A stretch of DNA of 6,581 nt from CAZFBR01 sp035353495 [NCBI: uncultured bacterium] (GCA_964517215.1 CAZFBR010000200.1:1-6581), one strand, 5' to 3'; shown: positions 1 to 5,751, counted from the stretch's first letter. Notes: generated by a model not told the origin, from the letters alone. Program-made: numbers and translations.

Positions 1-154
1 GCACCCCGCCCGCGCGCAAATCCTCGATCAGCCAGACGATCACCGGTTTGCCGCACACAGGGAGGAGCGGTTTGAGCACGCGGGCGGTCAGTTCGCCCAG
101 GCGCACCCCCTTCCCCGCAGCGAAGATCAGTGCGCGCGGCGCATCAGAGGACAT
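1..154 (-). CDS. Sugar-phosphate nucleotidyltransferase, N-terminal fragment (cut by window edge)
   Basis: Only the first 51 residues are present. They begin with a beta strand (ALIFAAGKGVRL, residues 8-19) followed by LKPLLPVCGKP (27-37). This is the nucleotide-binding signature of the NTP_transferase family (RmlA/HddC/GlmU-like), which transfers a nucleotidyl group from an NTP to a sugar 1-phosphate and releases pyrophosphate. The glycine-rich loop and the conserved Lys28 are visible. Two positions depart from the common GTRL...PKPLLPV pattern: Val17 for Thr and Leu27 for Pro. The ATG lies inside the end of the transaldolase-like gene (11-base overlap), so the two are probably translationally coupled. 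Its place after isomerase, phosphatase and aldolase genes fits the activating step of a sugar pathway, as HddC does for GDP-heptose. Which nucleotide and sugar it uses cannot be read from this fragment. The family call is strong; the substrate is inference. Confidence 0.85.
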   Translation of the reverse strand, partial: MSSDAPRALIFAAGKGVRLGELTARVLKPLLPVCGKPVIVWLIEDLRAGGV

Positions 155-881
155 AACCCGCCCGCTGCGCGTCGTTGTAGAACATCTGCACCGTATCGAG
201 CGAGAACCGGGTCAGGTCCTTGCCGAGGTTCGGCAGTTTCTTGAGAATATCGTTGGCGATGGTGATGATGTGACATCCCGCCTGCGCCGCCTGCACCAGG
301 TTGAACACCTCGCGCGGGCTGGCCCAGAGGATCTCCGCCCGCGGATGGCTCCGCGCCAAACGCACCGCCTCCGCCATGAGCGGGCAGGGATCGATCCCCG
401 CGTCGGCAATGCGCCCGCCGAAGATCGAGATGATCGCCGGGGCGTCGGCCGGCAGCGCCGCGAGCACCGCCGCCACCTGCTCGAGGGTGAACAGGGCGGT
501 GATGTTCAGCTTGACCCCGGCCCGCGCCAGGTCGCCGATCAGCGGGCAGGCGCTTTCGCCGCGCGTGTTGGTGATCGGGATTTTCACCCAGGCGTTGTCC
601 GCCCAGCCGGCGATCAGCGTCGCCTGCCGCCGCATCTCGGCGAACTCATCGGAAAAGACCTCGAAGGAGACGGGCTTGGCCGTGATCGCGCGCAGCACTT
701 CGCGCGCAAAGAGCTGGTAGTCGGTCACCCCGTCCGCGCGCATCAGCGTCGGGTTGGTGGTGAAGCCCGCGATGTACGGCTGCCGGTTGAAGGTCAGCAT
801 GTCGGGCAGGCGCGCGCCGTCCGCGAAGATCTTGATCGGATAGGCCGCAAGCCGCCGTGCCAGTTCGTTGTCCGCGTTCAT
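144..881 (-). CDS. Transaldolase / fructose-6-phosphate aldolase-like enzyme
   Basis: This is a 245-residue class I (Schiff-base) aldolase of the short transaldolase/FSA family. Landmarks in order are IKIFADGA near the N terminus, GFTTNPTL (39-46), WVKIPIT with the presumed Schiff-base Lys100, NITALFT (126-132), SIFGGRIADAG (152-162) and WASPREVFNL (186-195). The length is close to that of TalC/FSA proteins (about 215-240) and much shorter than TalB-type transaldolases. Two ATGs are adjacent (884 and 881). I chose 881 because GGAGGG at 888-893 lies 6 bases upstream of it and only 3 from the other, and because it gives the same TGATG stop/start overlap as the preceding gene pair. The family moves or condenses three-carbon dihydroxyacetone units between sugar phosphates. 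Between a GmhB-like phosphatase and a nucleotidyltransferase it may supply or divert the ketose phosphate (for example sedoheptulose 7-phosphate) for the pathway; that role is inference. Confidence 0.9.
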   Translation of the reverse strand: MNADNELARRLAAYPIKIFADGARLPDMLTFNRQPYIAGFTTNPTLMRADGVTDYQLFAREVLRAITAKPVSFEVFSDEFAEMRRQATLIAGWADNAWVKIPITNTRGESACPLIGDLARAGVKLNITALFTLEQVAAVLAALPADAPAIISIFGGRIADAGIDPCPLMAEAVRLARSHPRAEILWASPREVFNLVQAAQAGCHIITIANDILKKLPNLGKDLTRFSLDTVQMFYNDAQRAGYVL

Positions 882-1468
882 CATATGCCCTCCGCCAGAA
901 TTATCGCCGCAGCGGCGGGGAAGTCCGCCGCCGTCCGGTCGGGCCGGCACTGCCCCGTCCGCTTGTGCGCCGAGCGCGGATAGGCGAGCAGAATCGTCCG
1001 GCAGCCCGCCGCCGCCCCGCACTGCACATCCGCATCCGTATCGCCCACCAGCCAGCTGTGCGCCGGGTCGAGCCCGAGCGCCGCCGCCGCCCGCGTCACC
1101 ATCCCCGGCGCCGGCTTGCGACAGCTGCACGGACCGGTCAGCTCCGGCACCACCCCCGCGGGATGGTGATGGCAGTACTCGCTGGCGGCGAGCCGCACCC
1201 CCGCGTCCGCCAGCAGGGCCGTGAACCGCGCATGCACCGCGTCGAGCCCCGCCCGCGTCACCTTCCCCTTCGCCGCGCTCGGCTGGTTGGAGACCGTGAC
1301 CAGCGTCCATCCCGCCGCCGCCAGCTGCCGCAGCGCGTCCGCCGCACCGGGAAGCAGGTGCAGGTCCTCCGGCCGGTGCGGCGATTCGTGCTCGCCCGTC
1401 GCCGGGTTGTAGATCAGCGCGTCGAGCACACCGTCACGGTCGCAGAAGACCGCGCGCGCGCCCGCCAT
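881..1468 (-). CDS. gmhB: GmhB-like HAD-IIIA phosphatase (heptose bisphosphate phosphatase family)
   Basis: This 195-residue HAD-superfamily phosphatase belongs to the histidinol-phosphate/GmhB group. GmhB removes the 7-phosphate from D-glycero-D-manno-heptose 1,7-bisphosphate on the way to ADP- or GDP-heptose. Motif I is FCDRDGV, with nucleophile Asp10 and acid/base Asp12. Motif II is VSNQ with Ser60, where the family usually has Thr. The motif III lysine is probably Lys118 in CRKP, and motif IV is VGDTDAD (141-147). The zinc site typical of GmhB is complete: Cys99, His101, Cys114 and Cys116, with the same spacing as Cys92/His94/Cys107/Cys109 of E. coli GmhB. The start codon overlaps the stop of the SIS isomerase gene in a TGATG, and the stop overlaps the next gene in the same way, so the three are coupled. 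It could act on a related sugar bisphosphate rather than heptose; anomer preference cannot be judged. Family placement is secure, exact substrate moderate. Confidence 0.88.
   Translation of the reverse strand: MAGARAVFCDRDGVLDALIYNPATGEHESPHRPEDLHLLPGAADALRQLAAAGWTLVTVSNQPSAAKGKVTRAGLDAVHARFTALLADAGVRLAASEYCHHHPAGVVPELTGPCSCRKPAPGMVTRAAAALGLDPAHSWLVGDTDADVQCGAAAGCRTILLAYPRSAHKRTGQCRPDRTAADFPAAAAIILAEGI
888..893 (-). promoter_or_regulatory. Shine-Dalgarno site deciding the transaldolase-like start
   Basis: GGAGGG on the minus strand lies inside the end of the upstream phosphatase gene. Its spacing is 6 bases to the ATG at 881 and 3 to the ATG at 884, so the second ATG is preferred. Confidence 0.6.
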
Positions 1469-2034
1469 CAGTCCTTGACCAGATTCACCAGCAGGTGCAG
1501 CAGCACCCCCTGCCAGCTCTCCGCATGCGGGGTGATCGCCTGGTCGTCCACCACCGGCACCAGCACGCAGACGTCGGCCAGTTCCCTCGTCTTGCCGCCG
1601 GTGCGGCTGACGATGCCGAGGATCGACGCCCCGCGCTCCTTCGCCAGCTCCATCGCCCGCACCAGGTTGCGCGAGACCGTGTCGCTGCCGCCACCCACCG
1701 AGAGGATGAGCAGCAGGTCGCCTGCGCGCAGCTGCGAGACCGCCAGCCAGGTGCAGAAGACCGCGTCCCAGCTCTCGTCGTTGACCCGCGCCGTCAGTTC
1801 GGAGACGTTGTCCGTGGGCGCGTAGGTCTCCATCCCCGCGATCTTGCGGAAGTCGTTGACCGCATGCGAGGCGTTCCCCGCGCTGCCGCCCACCCCGAGG
1901 ATGAACAGCCGCCCGCGCCGCTGCTTCGTCGCGCGCAGCAGCCCGACCGCCCGGGCGATCGCCCCGCGGTCGATGGTCTGCGCGATCTCGATGGTCTTCG
2001 CCAGGTAGTGATCGATTGCCGGTTGCGTCTCCAT
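1468..2034 (-). CDS. GmhA-like SIS-domain sugar-phosphate isomerase
   Basis: A single SIS domain fills this 188-residue protein, the size of GmhA (E. coli 192). GmhA converts sedoheptulose 7-phosphate to D-glycero-D-manno-heptose 7-phosphate, the first step of bacterial heptose activation. The N-terminal helix is followed by LFILGVGGSAGNASH (43-57), the phosphate-binding loop; NDESWDAVF (85-93); LSVGGGSD (111-118), where GmhA has STSGNS; and a C-terminal helix with His180. By my hand alignment, E. coli GmhA residues His61, Glu65, Gln172 and His180 correspond to His57, Asp61, Glu172 and His180 here, so two of the four are changed. This looks like a distinct SIS subfamily that I recall next to transaldolase-like genes in sugar clusters, so I leave the symbol blank. 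A GmhB-like phosphatase follows directly. It is probably an aldose/ketose phosphate isomerase; heptose is the leading but unproven substrate. Confidence 0.85.
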   Translation of the reverse strand: METQPAIDHYLAKTIEIAQTIDRGAIARAVGLLRATKQRRGRLFILGVGGSAGNASHAVNDFRKIAGMETYAPTDNVSELTARVNDESWDAVFCTWLAVSQLRAGDLLLILSVGGGSDTVSRNLVRAMELAKERGASILGIVSRTGGKTRELADVCVLVPVVDDQAITPHAESWQGVLLHLLVNLVKD

Positions 2035-2041
2035 GTCCGTA

Positions 2042-2048
2042 TCCTCCC
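2042..2048 (-). promoter_or_regulatory. Strong Shine-Dalgarno for the SIS isomerase gene
   Basis: GGGAGGA on the minus strand lies 7 bases before the ATG at 2034, in the 18-base gap after the methyltransferase stop. It is the clearest ribosome binding site of the operon and supports the 2034 start. Confidence 0.7.
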
Positions 2049-2052
2049 GCAG

Positions 2053-2781
2053 TCAGGCCTTGCGCGCCAGCACCGCGTAATTGAGCGTGGTCTTCTGCTC
2101 CCGGTCCAGCCGGTCGAACAGGATGCCGAGCGGCGGCAGGATGAACGAGCAGAGCGGGAGCAACGCCAGCGCCAACAGCATGGCCGGCAGTTTCGCCGCG
2201 CCCGTCCGCCCCGCCATGATGACGAACGGCACCTGCTGCAGCCGCTGGCCGAGATAGACGAAATACCCGCCCAGCGGGCGGATTTCGATGTCGGTGTACC
2301 CCGCCTCGCGCAGCAGCCGGTCGAGCGCAAAGCGGGTGTAGCGGTAGAAATCGACGGGTTCCATGTGCTCGCCCCACCCCTGCGGCACGGTCAGGAAGAG
2401 CTGCCCGCCGGGGCGCAGCACGCGCGCCGTCTCGCGCAGCAGCGCGCGCGGCTCCCAGACATGCTCGAGTACCTCCATGCACAGCACCGCGTCGAGCGCG
2501 CCCGCCGCCAGCGGCAGCGCGCGGCTGTCGCCGGCGATGTCCACCCGGTTGGCCACGGTCATCCCCAGCCCGGAATGGTTGTCGATGCCGAGGTAGCGCT
2601 GCGCGGAAAAATAGCGCCGGTAGCGGCCGGTGCCGCAGCCGACGTCGGCGATCCGCGCGCCGGGCTGCAGCCGCGCGGTCACCCGGCGCATGAAGTGATA
2701 GAAGCCCCATTCCTGCGGAAAGAGCAGGCGCAAATATTTCAAATCGACTGTCGTCAGGGCGCGATAGATGCGGTCCTTCAT
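2053..2781 (-). CDS. Class I SAM-dependent methyltransferase with hydrophobic C-terminal segment
   Basis: This is a 242-residue protein of the Methyltransf_11/UbiE-like class. Motif I is ADVGCGTG (45-52), the acidic ribose-binding residue is Asp67 in LGIDNHS, the catalytic-face strand ends in MEVLEHV (102-108), and VLRPGGQLFLTVP (121-133) is the typical post-core strand. After the fold, residues 198-222 (LPAMLLALALLPL onward) are strongly hydrophobic and rich in Leu and Pro, then the chain ends in a charged segment with YAVLARK. This suggests membrane attachment or a lipid-linked substrate. The gene starts 34 bases after the radical SAM stop, with GGAG about 10 bases before the ATG, and lies 18 bases before the sugar isomerase gene, so it belongs to the same operon. 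It could methylate a glycan, a lipid carrier or a quinone-like molecule; the sequence does not say which. The family call is firm and the substrate unknown. Confidence 0.88.
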   Translation of the reverse strand: MKDRIYRALTTVDLKYLRLLFPQEWGFYHFMRRVTARLQPGARIADVGCGTGRYRRYFSAQRYLGIDNHSGLGMTVANRVDIAGDSRALPLAAGALDAVLCMEVLEHVWEPRALLRETARVLRPGGQLFLTVPQGWGEHMEPVDFYRYTRFALDRLLREAGYTDIEIRPLGGYFVYLGQRLQQVPFVIMAGRTGAAKLPAMLLALALLPLCSFILPPLGILFDRLDREQKTTLNYAVLARKA

Positions 2782-2815
2782 CGTCGGACGGCTCCGCCGC
2801 CGCAACCGGCCATCG

Positions 2816-4222
2816 TCAGTCGCCCGCCCGCAGGATGTCGCGCACGAAGCTCCAGCCGTAGCGCAGGTCGCAGCGCAGTTCCGCCCAGCTGCGGATCGCC
2901 AGCAGGTGGCGGAGGGCAAAGCCCGGGCGCAGATAGAAGCGCCGGTAAAACTGCTTCTGCAGCGCCAGCAGCTCATCGCCGCTCGCCGCCGCCGTCCGCC
3001 AGCGCACGCCGCGATCGTGGAAATACGACATATCGTCATAGCGCAGGTCGGGGTCGAGCATGCCCGCCTGCTGCATCTCGTCGTAAATCGCCGTGCCCGG
3101 GAAGGGCGTCAGGATATTGATCTGCAGGTAGGTGGGATTCAGTTCCAGCGCCAGGCGCATGGTCTGTTCCAGTTCCTCCCGCGTCTCCGTCGGGTGGCAG
3201 CCGAGCATGACGCTCGCCGTGATGTTGCGCACCCCGGCGGCGTGCGCCGCGGCGAACGCCGCCCGGTTCTGCGCGACGGTCTGCCCCTTGCGCAGCAGGG
3301 CGAGGATGCGGTCGCTCCCCGACTCCACCCCGAAGTAAATGCCGCGGCAGCCGTGCGCCACCATCGCGCGCAGCAGTTCCTCGGTCACCGCGTTGGCGCG
3401 CGTCGCGCAGTTCCAGGTTATTCCCCGTTCGCGCAGGCCTGCCATGACGGCATCCAGCCGCGGCCGGTTGAGCGTAAACGTGTCGTCGAAGAAACCGACG
3501 TGATTGATGGCGAACCGCCGCCGGTATTCATCGATCTCCGCCAGCACATGCCCCGCACTGCGGAACCGCGTCTTGCGCCCGGAAACCACGTGGCTGCAGC
3601 AGAAGGTGCACTGCGCCGGGCAGGCGCGCGCGCTCATCACCTCCGCCATGCGGTAGACGCTGCGGTCGAACCCGATGAACGGCTGGCCGTGGTATGCGTG
3701 CAGATCGATGAGATCGATGGCCGGCAGCGGCGCCTCGTCGAGGTTCTCCACCCGTTCCGCCGGCACGACCCGTTCCGCCGGGGTCTGCCGCCCGATCACC
3801 CCCGGGATGGTCAGCGGGTCCGTGCCCGCCAGCAGCGCGGTCAGGGCGCGTTCCCCCTCGCCCGCCACGACATAATCGATCGCCGGCATGAGTGCCAGCG
3901 TCGGCAGCGGCTCCGCCGACGGCTGCGGGCCACCCGCCACGGTGATGATCCCGGGCCGGAACCGCTTTGCCGCCGCCGCGATGGCGTCGATATTGTACAC
4001 GTCGGGCGTGCAGCAGGAAAAACCGATCATATCGGGCTGGAACGCGGCGCAGCACTCGCGCAGTCCGTCCTCGCCGTACGGTTCGAGATAGTAGTCCTTC
4101 AGCGCCACCGCATGCCCCGCGCGGCGCGCGTAGCCCGCCAGGGTCAGCAGGTTGATCGGGACCGTGGTTCCCGCATACGCCTTCTTCAGGTTACGATAGG
4201 GCCTGACCAGCAGAATCCGCAT
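2816..4222 (-). CDS. B12-binding-domain radical SAM protein (BchE/HpnJ-like class)
   Basis: This 468-residue protein has the usual two-part layout. Residues 1-135 form a Rossmann-like cobalamin-binding domain (MRILLVRPY, FSCCTPDVYNID at 68-79, VAGGPQPSAEP at 95-105, VVAGEGE at 118-124). No DxHxxG motif is seen, so any cobalamin would bind base-off without a histidine ligand, as in many of this class. The radical SAM core follows, with the CxxxCxxC cluster motif at Cys201, Cys205 and Cys208 (CPAQCTFC), FFDDTF (244-249), the GVESGSD segment (298-304) and LTPFPGTAIYDEM (371-383). These enzymes use an iron-sulfur cluster and SAM for C-methylation, ring closure or other radical chemistry, often on lipids or cofactors. 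I chose the ATG at 4222 because MRILLVRPY is the family's normal beginning. An in-frame ATG at 4267 would add 15 residues rich in Cys and Trp that look untranslated. No good ribosome site precedes either start. It heads the minus-strand operon; its substrate is unknown. Confidence 0.9.
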   Translation of the reverse strand: MRILLVRPYRNLKKAYAGTTVPINLLTLAGYARRAGHAVALKDYYLEPYGEDGLRECCAAFQPDMIGFSCCTPDVYNIDAIAAAAKRFRPGIITVAGGPQPSAEPLPTLALMPAIDYVVAGEGERALTALLAGTDPLTIPGVIGRQTPAERVVPAERVENLDEAPLPAIDLIDLHAYHGQPFIGFDRSVYRMAEVMSARACPAQCTFCCSHVVSGRKTRFRSAGHVLAEIDEYRRRFAINHVGFFDDTFTLNRPRLDAVMAGLRERGITWNCATRANAVTEELLRAMVAHGCRGIYFGVESGSDRILALLRKGQTVAQNRAAFAAAHAAGVRNITASVMLGCHPTETREELEQTMRLALELNPTYLQINILTPFPGTAIYDEMQQAGMLDPDLRYDDMSYFHDRGVRWRTAAASGDELLALQKQFYRRFYLRPGFALRHLLAIRSWAELRCDLRYGWSFVRDILRAGD

Positions 4223-4283
4223 ATCCGTCCGGGCGCACCGCCACCAGCAGCGGCACCCCGCCTCCATTCATAACTGACCGCAT

Positions 4284-4313
4284 AGTGTAGCATACGCAAC
4301 AGGCGGTCACCAA
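4284..4313 (-). promoter_or_regulatory. Weak candidate promoter for the radical SAM / sugar operon
   Basis: On the minus strand, an extended -10 of the form TGnTACACT has its hexamer at 4289-4284. Eighteen bases upstream is TTGGTG (4313-4308), matching only three positions of TTGACA and sharing bases with the loop and one arm of the nearby hairpin. Transcription would begin near 4277, giving a leader of about 55 bases. The match is poor, and this is offered because the 128-base gap is the only likely place for an operon promoter. Confidence 0.25.
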
Positions 4314-4318
4314 CCGCC
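4302..4318. repeat. Perfect 6-bp inverted repeat (hairpin), possible weak terminator
   Basis: GGCGGT and ACCGCC flank a 5-base loop. The stem lies 33 bases downstream of the membrane protein stop on the minus strand. No run of T follows on either strand, so it is not a convincing intrinsic terminator. It could slow transcription, protect an mRNA 3' end or bind a protein near the candidate promoter. Confidence 0.4.
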
Positions 4319-4350
4319 CGAACTGCGAACGGGGTATTAGCCGGCTGCCG

Positions 4351-5169
4351 CTAATCGATGCGGACCGGCCAGGCGATGAGGGCGAACCCGAGCGACAGGT
4401 TGCCCCAGATGGCAGCGGACGCCGTATCGATATCCGGGCGGGCAAACAGCGTGGCATTCACCGCAAGCAGGAGCGCGGTCCCCAGGAACCACCAGCGCGG
4501 GCGACCGTGGCGCGCCAGGCGCCAGCCCGACGCGGCATTCGCGGCAAAGAGGACGCCCGTCACGGCAAAGGCCGCGGTCTCACCCGGGCGCAGCCCGGGC
4601 CAGGGATTGAGCGCCTGGGTCAGGCAGACCACGCCCAGCACCAGCAGCGCCATCACCGCCGCCCACGCGGCGCCCACCCCGGCGCCCCAGCGCACGCGTG
4701 TGGCCGGCATCACTCCCGCAGCAGCCGGCGTCCGCGCCCCCCACAGAAGCAGCGCCAGTGCCGCCAGCACGGCCAACACCAGCAGCACAGGCATGGCCAG
4801 CCCGGTGCGCGCCCGCCAATCGGCAAGAATCCGGGCGGTGCTGGCGGCGTCATCCGCCAGCTCATTGTCAATGGCATCGAGGCGCAAGGCCATGGGTTCC
4901 GCGCGCGCCAGCAGGGCGCGGCGGGCGGCCAGCGTGTCGTCCGGCCGCTGTCGCATCGCCGCCAGTTCACGCCGCAGCGTGTCGCGTTCCGCCAGCAGGG
5001 TCGCCCGCTGGTCGGCGGCGTACTTGCCCGAGCGCAGGATATCCGCTTCGCTCATCGCCGCGCGCTCGATCGTCCGTGCGAGCAGCATCCCGGCAGGGAG
5101 CAGCGCCAGCAGGGTCAGCGCCGCCGCGTACCAGCGCCACCAGCGGGACGCGGGCGGCATCACCGTCAT
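4351..5169 (-). CDS. Multi-pass membrane protein with a coiled-coil-like segment, function unknown
   Basis: I do not recognise a family for this 272-residue protein. It begins with a basic stretch and a hydrophobic segment (about 12-31) that could be a signal anchor. A long charged helical region rich in Ala, Leu, Arg, Glu and Asp follows (about 35-121, for example LLAERDTLRRELAAMRQR), which looks like a coiled coil. Then come five hydrophobic stretches at roughly 124-143, 163-185, 197-215, 226-243 and 251-268. No catalytic motif is visible. The ATG at 5169 is 3 bases after the smpB stop, so the two are very likely co-transcribed and perhaps translationally coupled; a second ATG at 5160 is possible. 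Composition matches the neighbours, so it does not look recently acquired. Being real is supported by the continuous membrane pattern and tight spacing; any role in ribosome rescue or the envelope would be guesswork. Confidence 0.75.
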   Translation of the reverse strand: MTVMPPASRWWRWYAAALTLLALLPAGMLLARTIERAAMSEADILRSGKYAADQRATLLAERDTLRRELAAMRQRPDDTLAARRALLARAEPMALRLDAIDNELADDAASTARILADWRARTGLAMPVLLVLAVLAALALLLWGARTPAAAGVMPATRVRWGAGVGAAWAAVMALLVLGVVCLTQALNPWPGLRPGETAAFAVTGVLFAANAASGWRLARHGRPRWWFLGTALLLAVNATLFARPDIDTASAAIWGNLSLGFALIAWPVRID

Positions 5170-5172
5170 GAT

Positions 5173-5664
5173 CTACTCGCCCCGATCCCGCTCGCGGCGG
5201 GCGCGTTCCATCGCCATCTTGTCCTCGCGCTGCTTGATCGAGGCGCGCTTGTCGTACTTGAGCTTGCCGCGCACCAGGGCCATGAGCACCTTGGCCTTGC
5301 CGCGCTTGAAGTACATCTTGAGCGGCACCAGCGTCTGCCCCTGCGTGGTTACCCGGTCCCACAGCTTGCGCAGCTCCGCCTTGTGCACCAGCAGCGTGCG
5401 CGGGCGCAGCGGCGTGTGGTTGAAATAACTGCCGTGCGTGTATTCGTTGATATGGCATTGCATCAGGAACAGTTCGTTGTTCTTGATCATGCCGTAGGCG
5501 TCCGCCAGCGACACGCGGTGGGCGCGCAGCGACTTGACCTCCGTCCCCTGCAGCACAATCCCCGCCTCGAAGGTGTCCAGCACCTCGTATTCATGCCAGG
5601 CCTGCCGGTTCTGCGCAATGTCCTGCTGCGCCTTGAGCCGCTCGCTGTTTTCCTGCTTCCCCAT
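5173..5664 (-). CDS. smpB: SsrA-binding protein SmpB (tmRNA partner)
   Basis: SmpB binds tmRNA and brings it to ribosomes stalled on broken messages, where its C-terminal tail enters the empty mRNA channel during trans-translation. The 163 residues match the family's usual length (about 150-165). Hallmarks are YEVLDTFEAGIVLQGTEVKSLR (26-47), VSLADAY (51-57), ELFLMQCHINEY (64-75), NHTPLRPRTLLVHK (82-95), and the basic tail KYDKRASIKQREDKMAMERARR (136-157). I chose the ATG at 5664, which gives the normal N terminus (MGKQENSERL). An in-frame ATG at 5712 adds 16 unlike residues and would lie almost at the predicted transcription start. No clear Shine-Dalgarno precedes 5664. The gene is divergent from tRNA-Leu and is followed after 3 bases by a membrane protein gene. 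The tmRNA gene (ssrA) itself is not in the window. Confidence 0.97.
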   Translation of the reverse strand: MGKQENSERLKAQQDIAQNRQAWHEYEVLDTFEAGIVLQGTEVKSLRAHRVSLADAYGMIKNNELFLMQCHINEYTHGSYFNHTPLRPRTLLVHKAELRKLWDRVTTQGQTLVPLKMYFKRGKAKVLMALVRGKLKYDKRASIKQREDKMAMERARRERDRGE

Positions 5665-5694
5665 ATGGTTCACCGGCCGTCCCGAAAAAATCAG

Positions 5695-5723
5695 TTGACA
5701 GATTGGCTGCATTGTAGTATTAT
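5695..5723 (+). promoter_or_regulatory. Sigma70-type promoter for tRNA-Leu
   Basis: A perfect -35 TTGACA (5695-5700) is followed, after exactly 17 bases, by TATTAT (5718-5723), one mismatch from the -10 consensus. Transcription would start near 5730, leaving a tRNA 5' leader of about 20 bases for RNase P to remove. It is the strongest promoter in the window and may also drive the MBL-fold gene downstream. Confidence 0.85.
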
Positions 5724-5724
5724 A
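5719..5724 (-). promoter_or_regulatory. Candidate -10 element for smpB, overlapping the tRNA promoter
   Basis: Read on the minus strand, 5724-5719 is a perfect TATAAT. It shares five bases with the plus-strand -10 element. The start would fall near 5712, about 48 bases before the smpB ATG. No good -35 is found at 16-18 base spacing, nor an extended TGn, so it would be weaker than the tRNA promoter or need an activator. Confidence 0.45.
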
Positions 5725-5751
5725 TCTTCAACAATTCAAGCAGTGGGGTGT

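Larger units (their letters stand above)
4223..4350. other. Intergenic gap before the radical SAM operon
   Basis: These 128 bases lie between the membrane protein stop and the radical SAM start. They hold one short perfect hairpin and a weak minus-strand promoter candidate, both listed separately. A 26-codon reading frame starting at 4271 has an internal GGAGG but no recognisable product. I see no gene here. Confidence 0.6.

Noticed and set aside
1451-1460. Short CG-alternating tract
   Set aside because: It lies at the N-terminal coding region of the phosphatase and is explained by Ala/Arg codons in GC-rich DNA.
881-2710. A minus-strand open frame of 609 codons that appears to fuse the phosphatase to upstream sequence
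   Set aside because: Only residues from the ATG at 1468 onward show HAD motifs. The upstream part is the wrong frame of the isomerase and methyltransferase genes.
4223-4267. Longer radical SAM start at 4267
   Set aside because: The extra 15 residues (Cys, Trp and Arg rich) are unlike family N termini, and no ribosome site supports that start.
4191-4271. Short 26-codon leader ORF overlapping the radical SAM start
   Set aside because: It has no regulatory peptide signature, and its own start has no upstream ribosome site. It is most likely chance.
857-4273. Several long plus-strand open frames (857-1825, 1495-3120, 2768-4273) opposite the operon
   Set aside because: They are antisense to genes with clear family motifs, have Arg/Pro/Ala-rich translations without recognisable domains, and are expected in GC-rich coding DNA.
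5665-5712. Longer SmpB start at 5712
   Set aside because: The 16 added residues do not look like SmpB, and the ATG would sit at the predicted transcription start, making a leaderless message.
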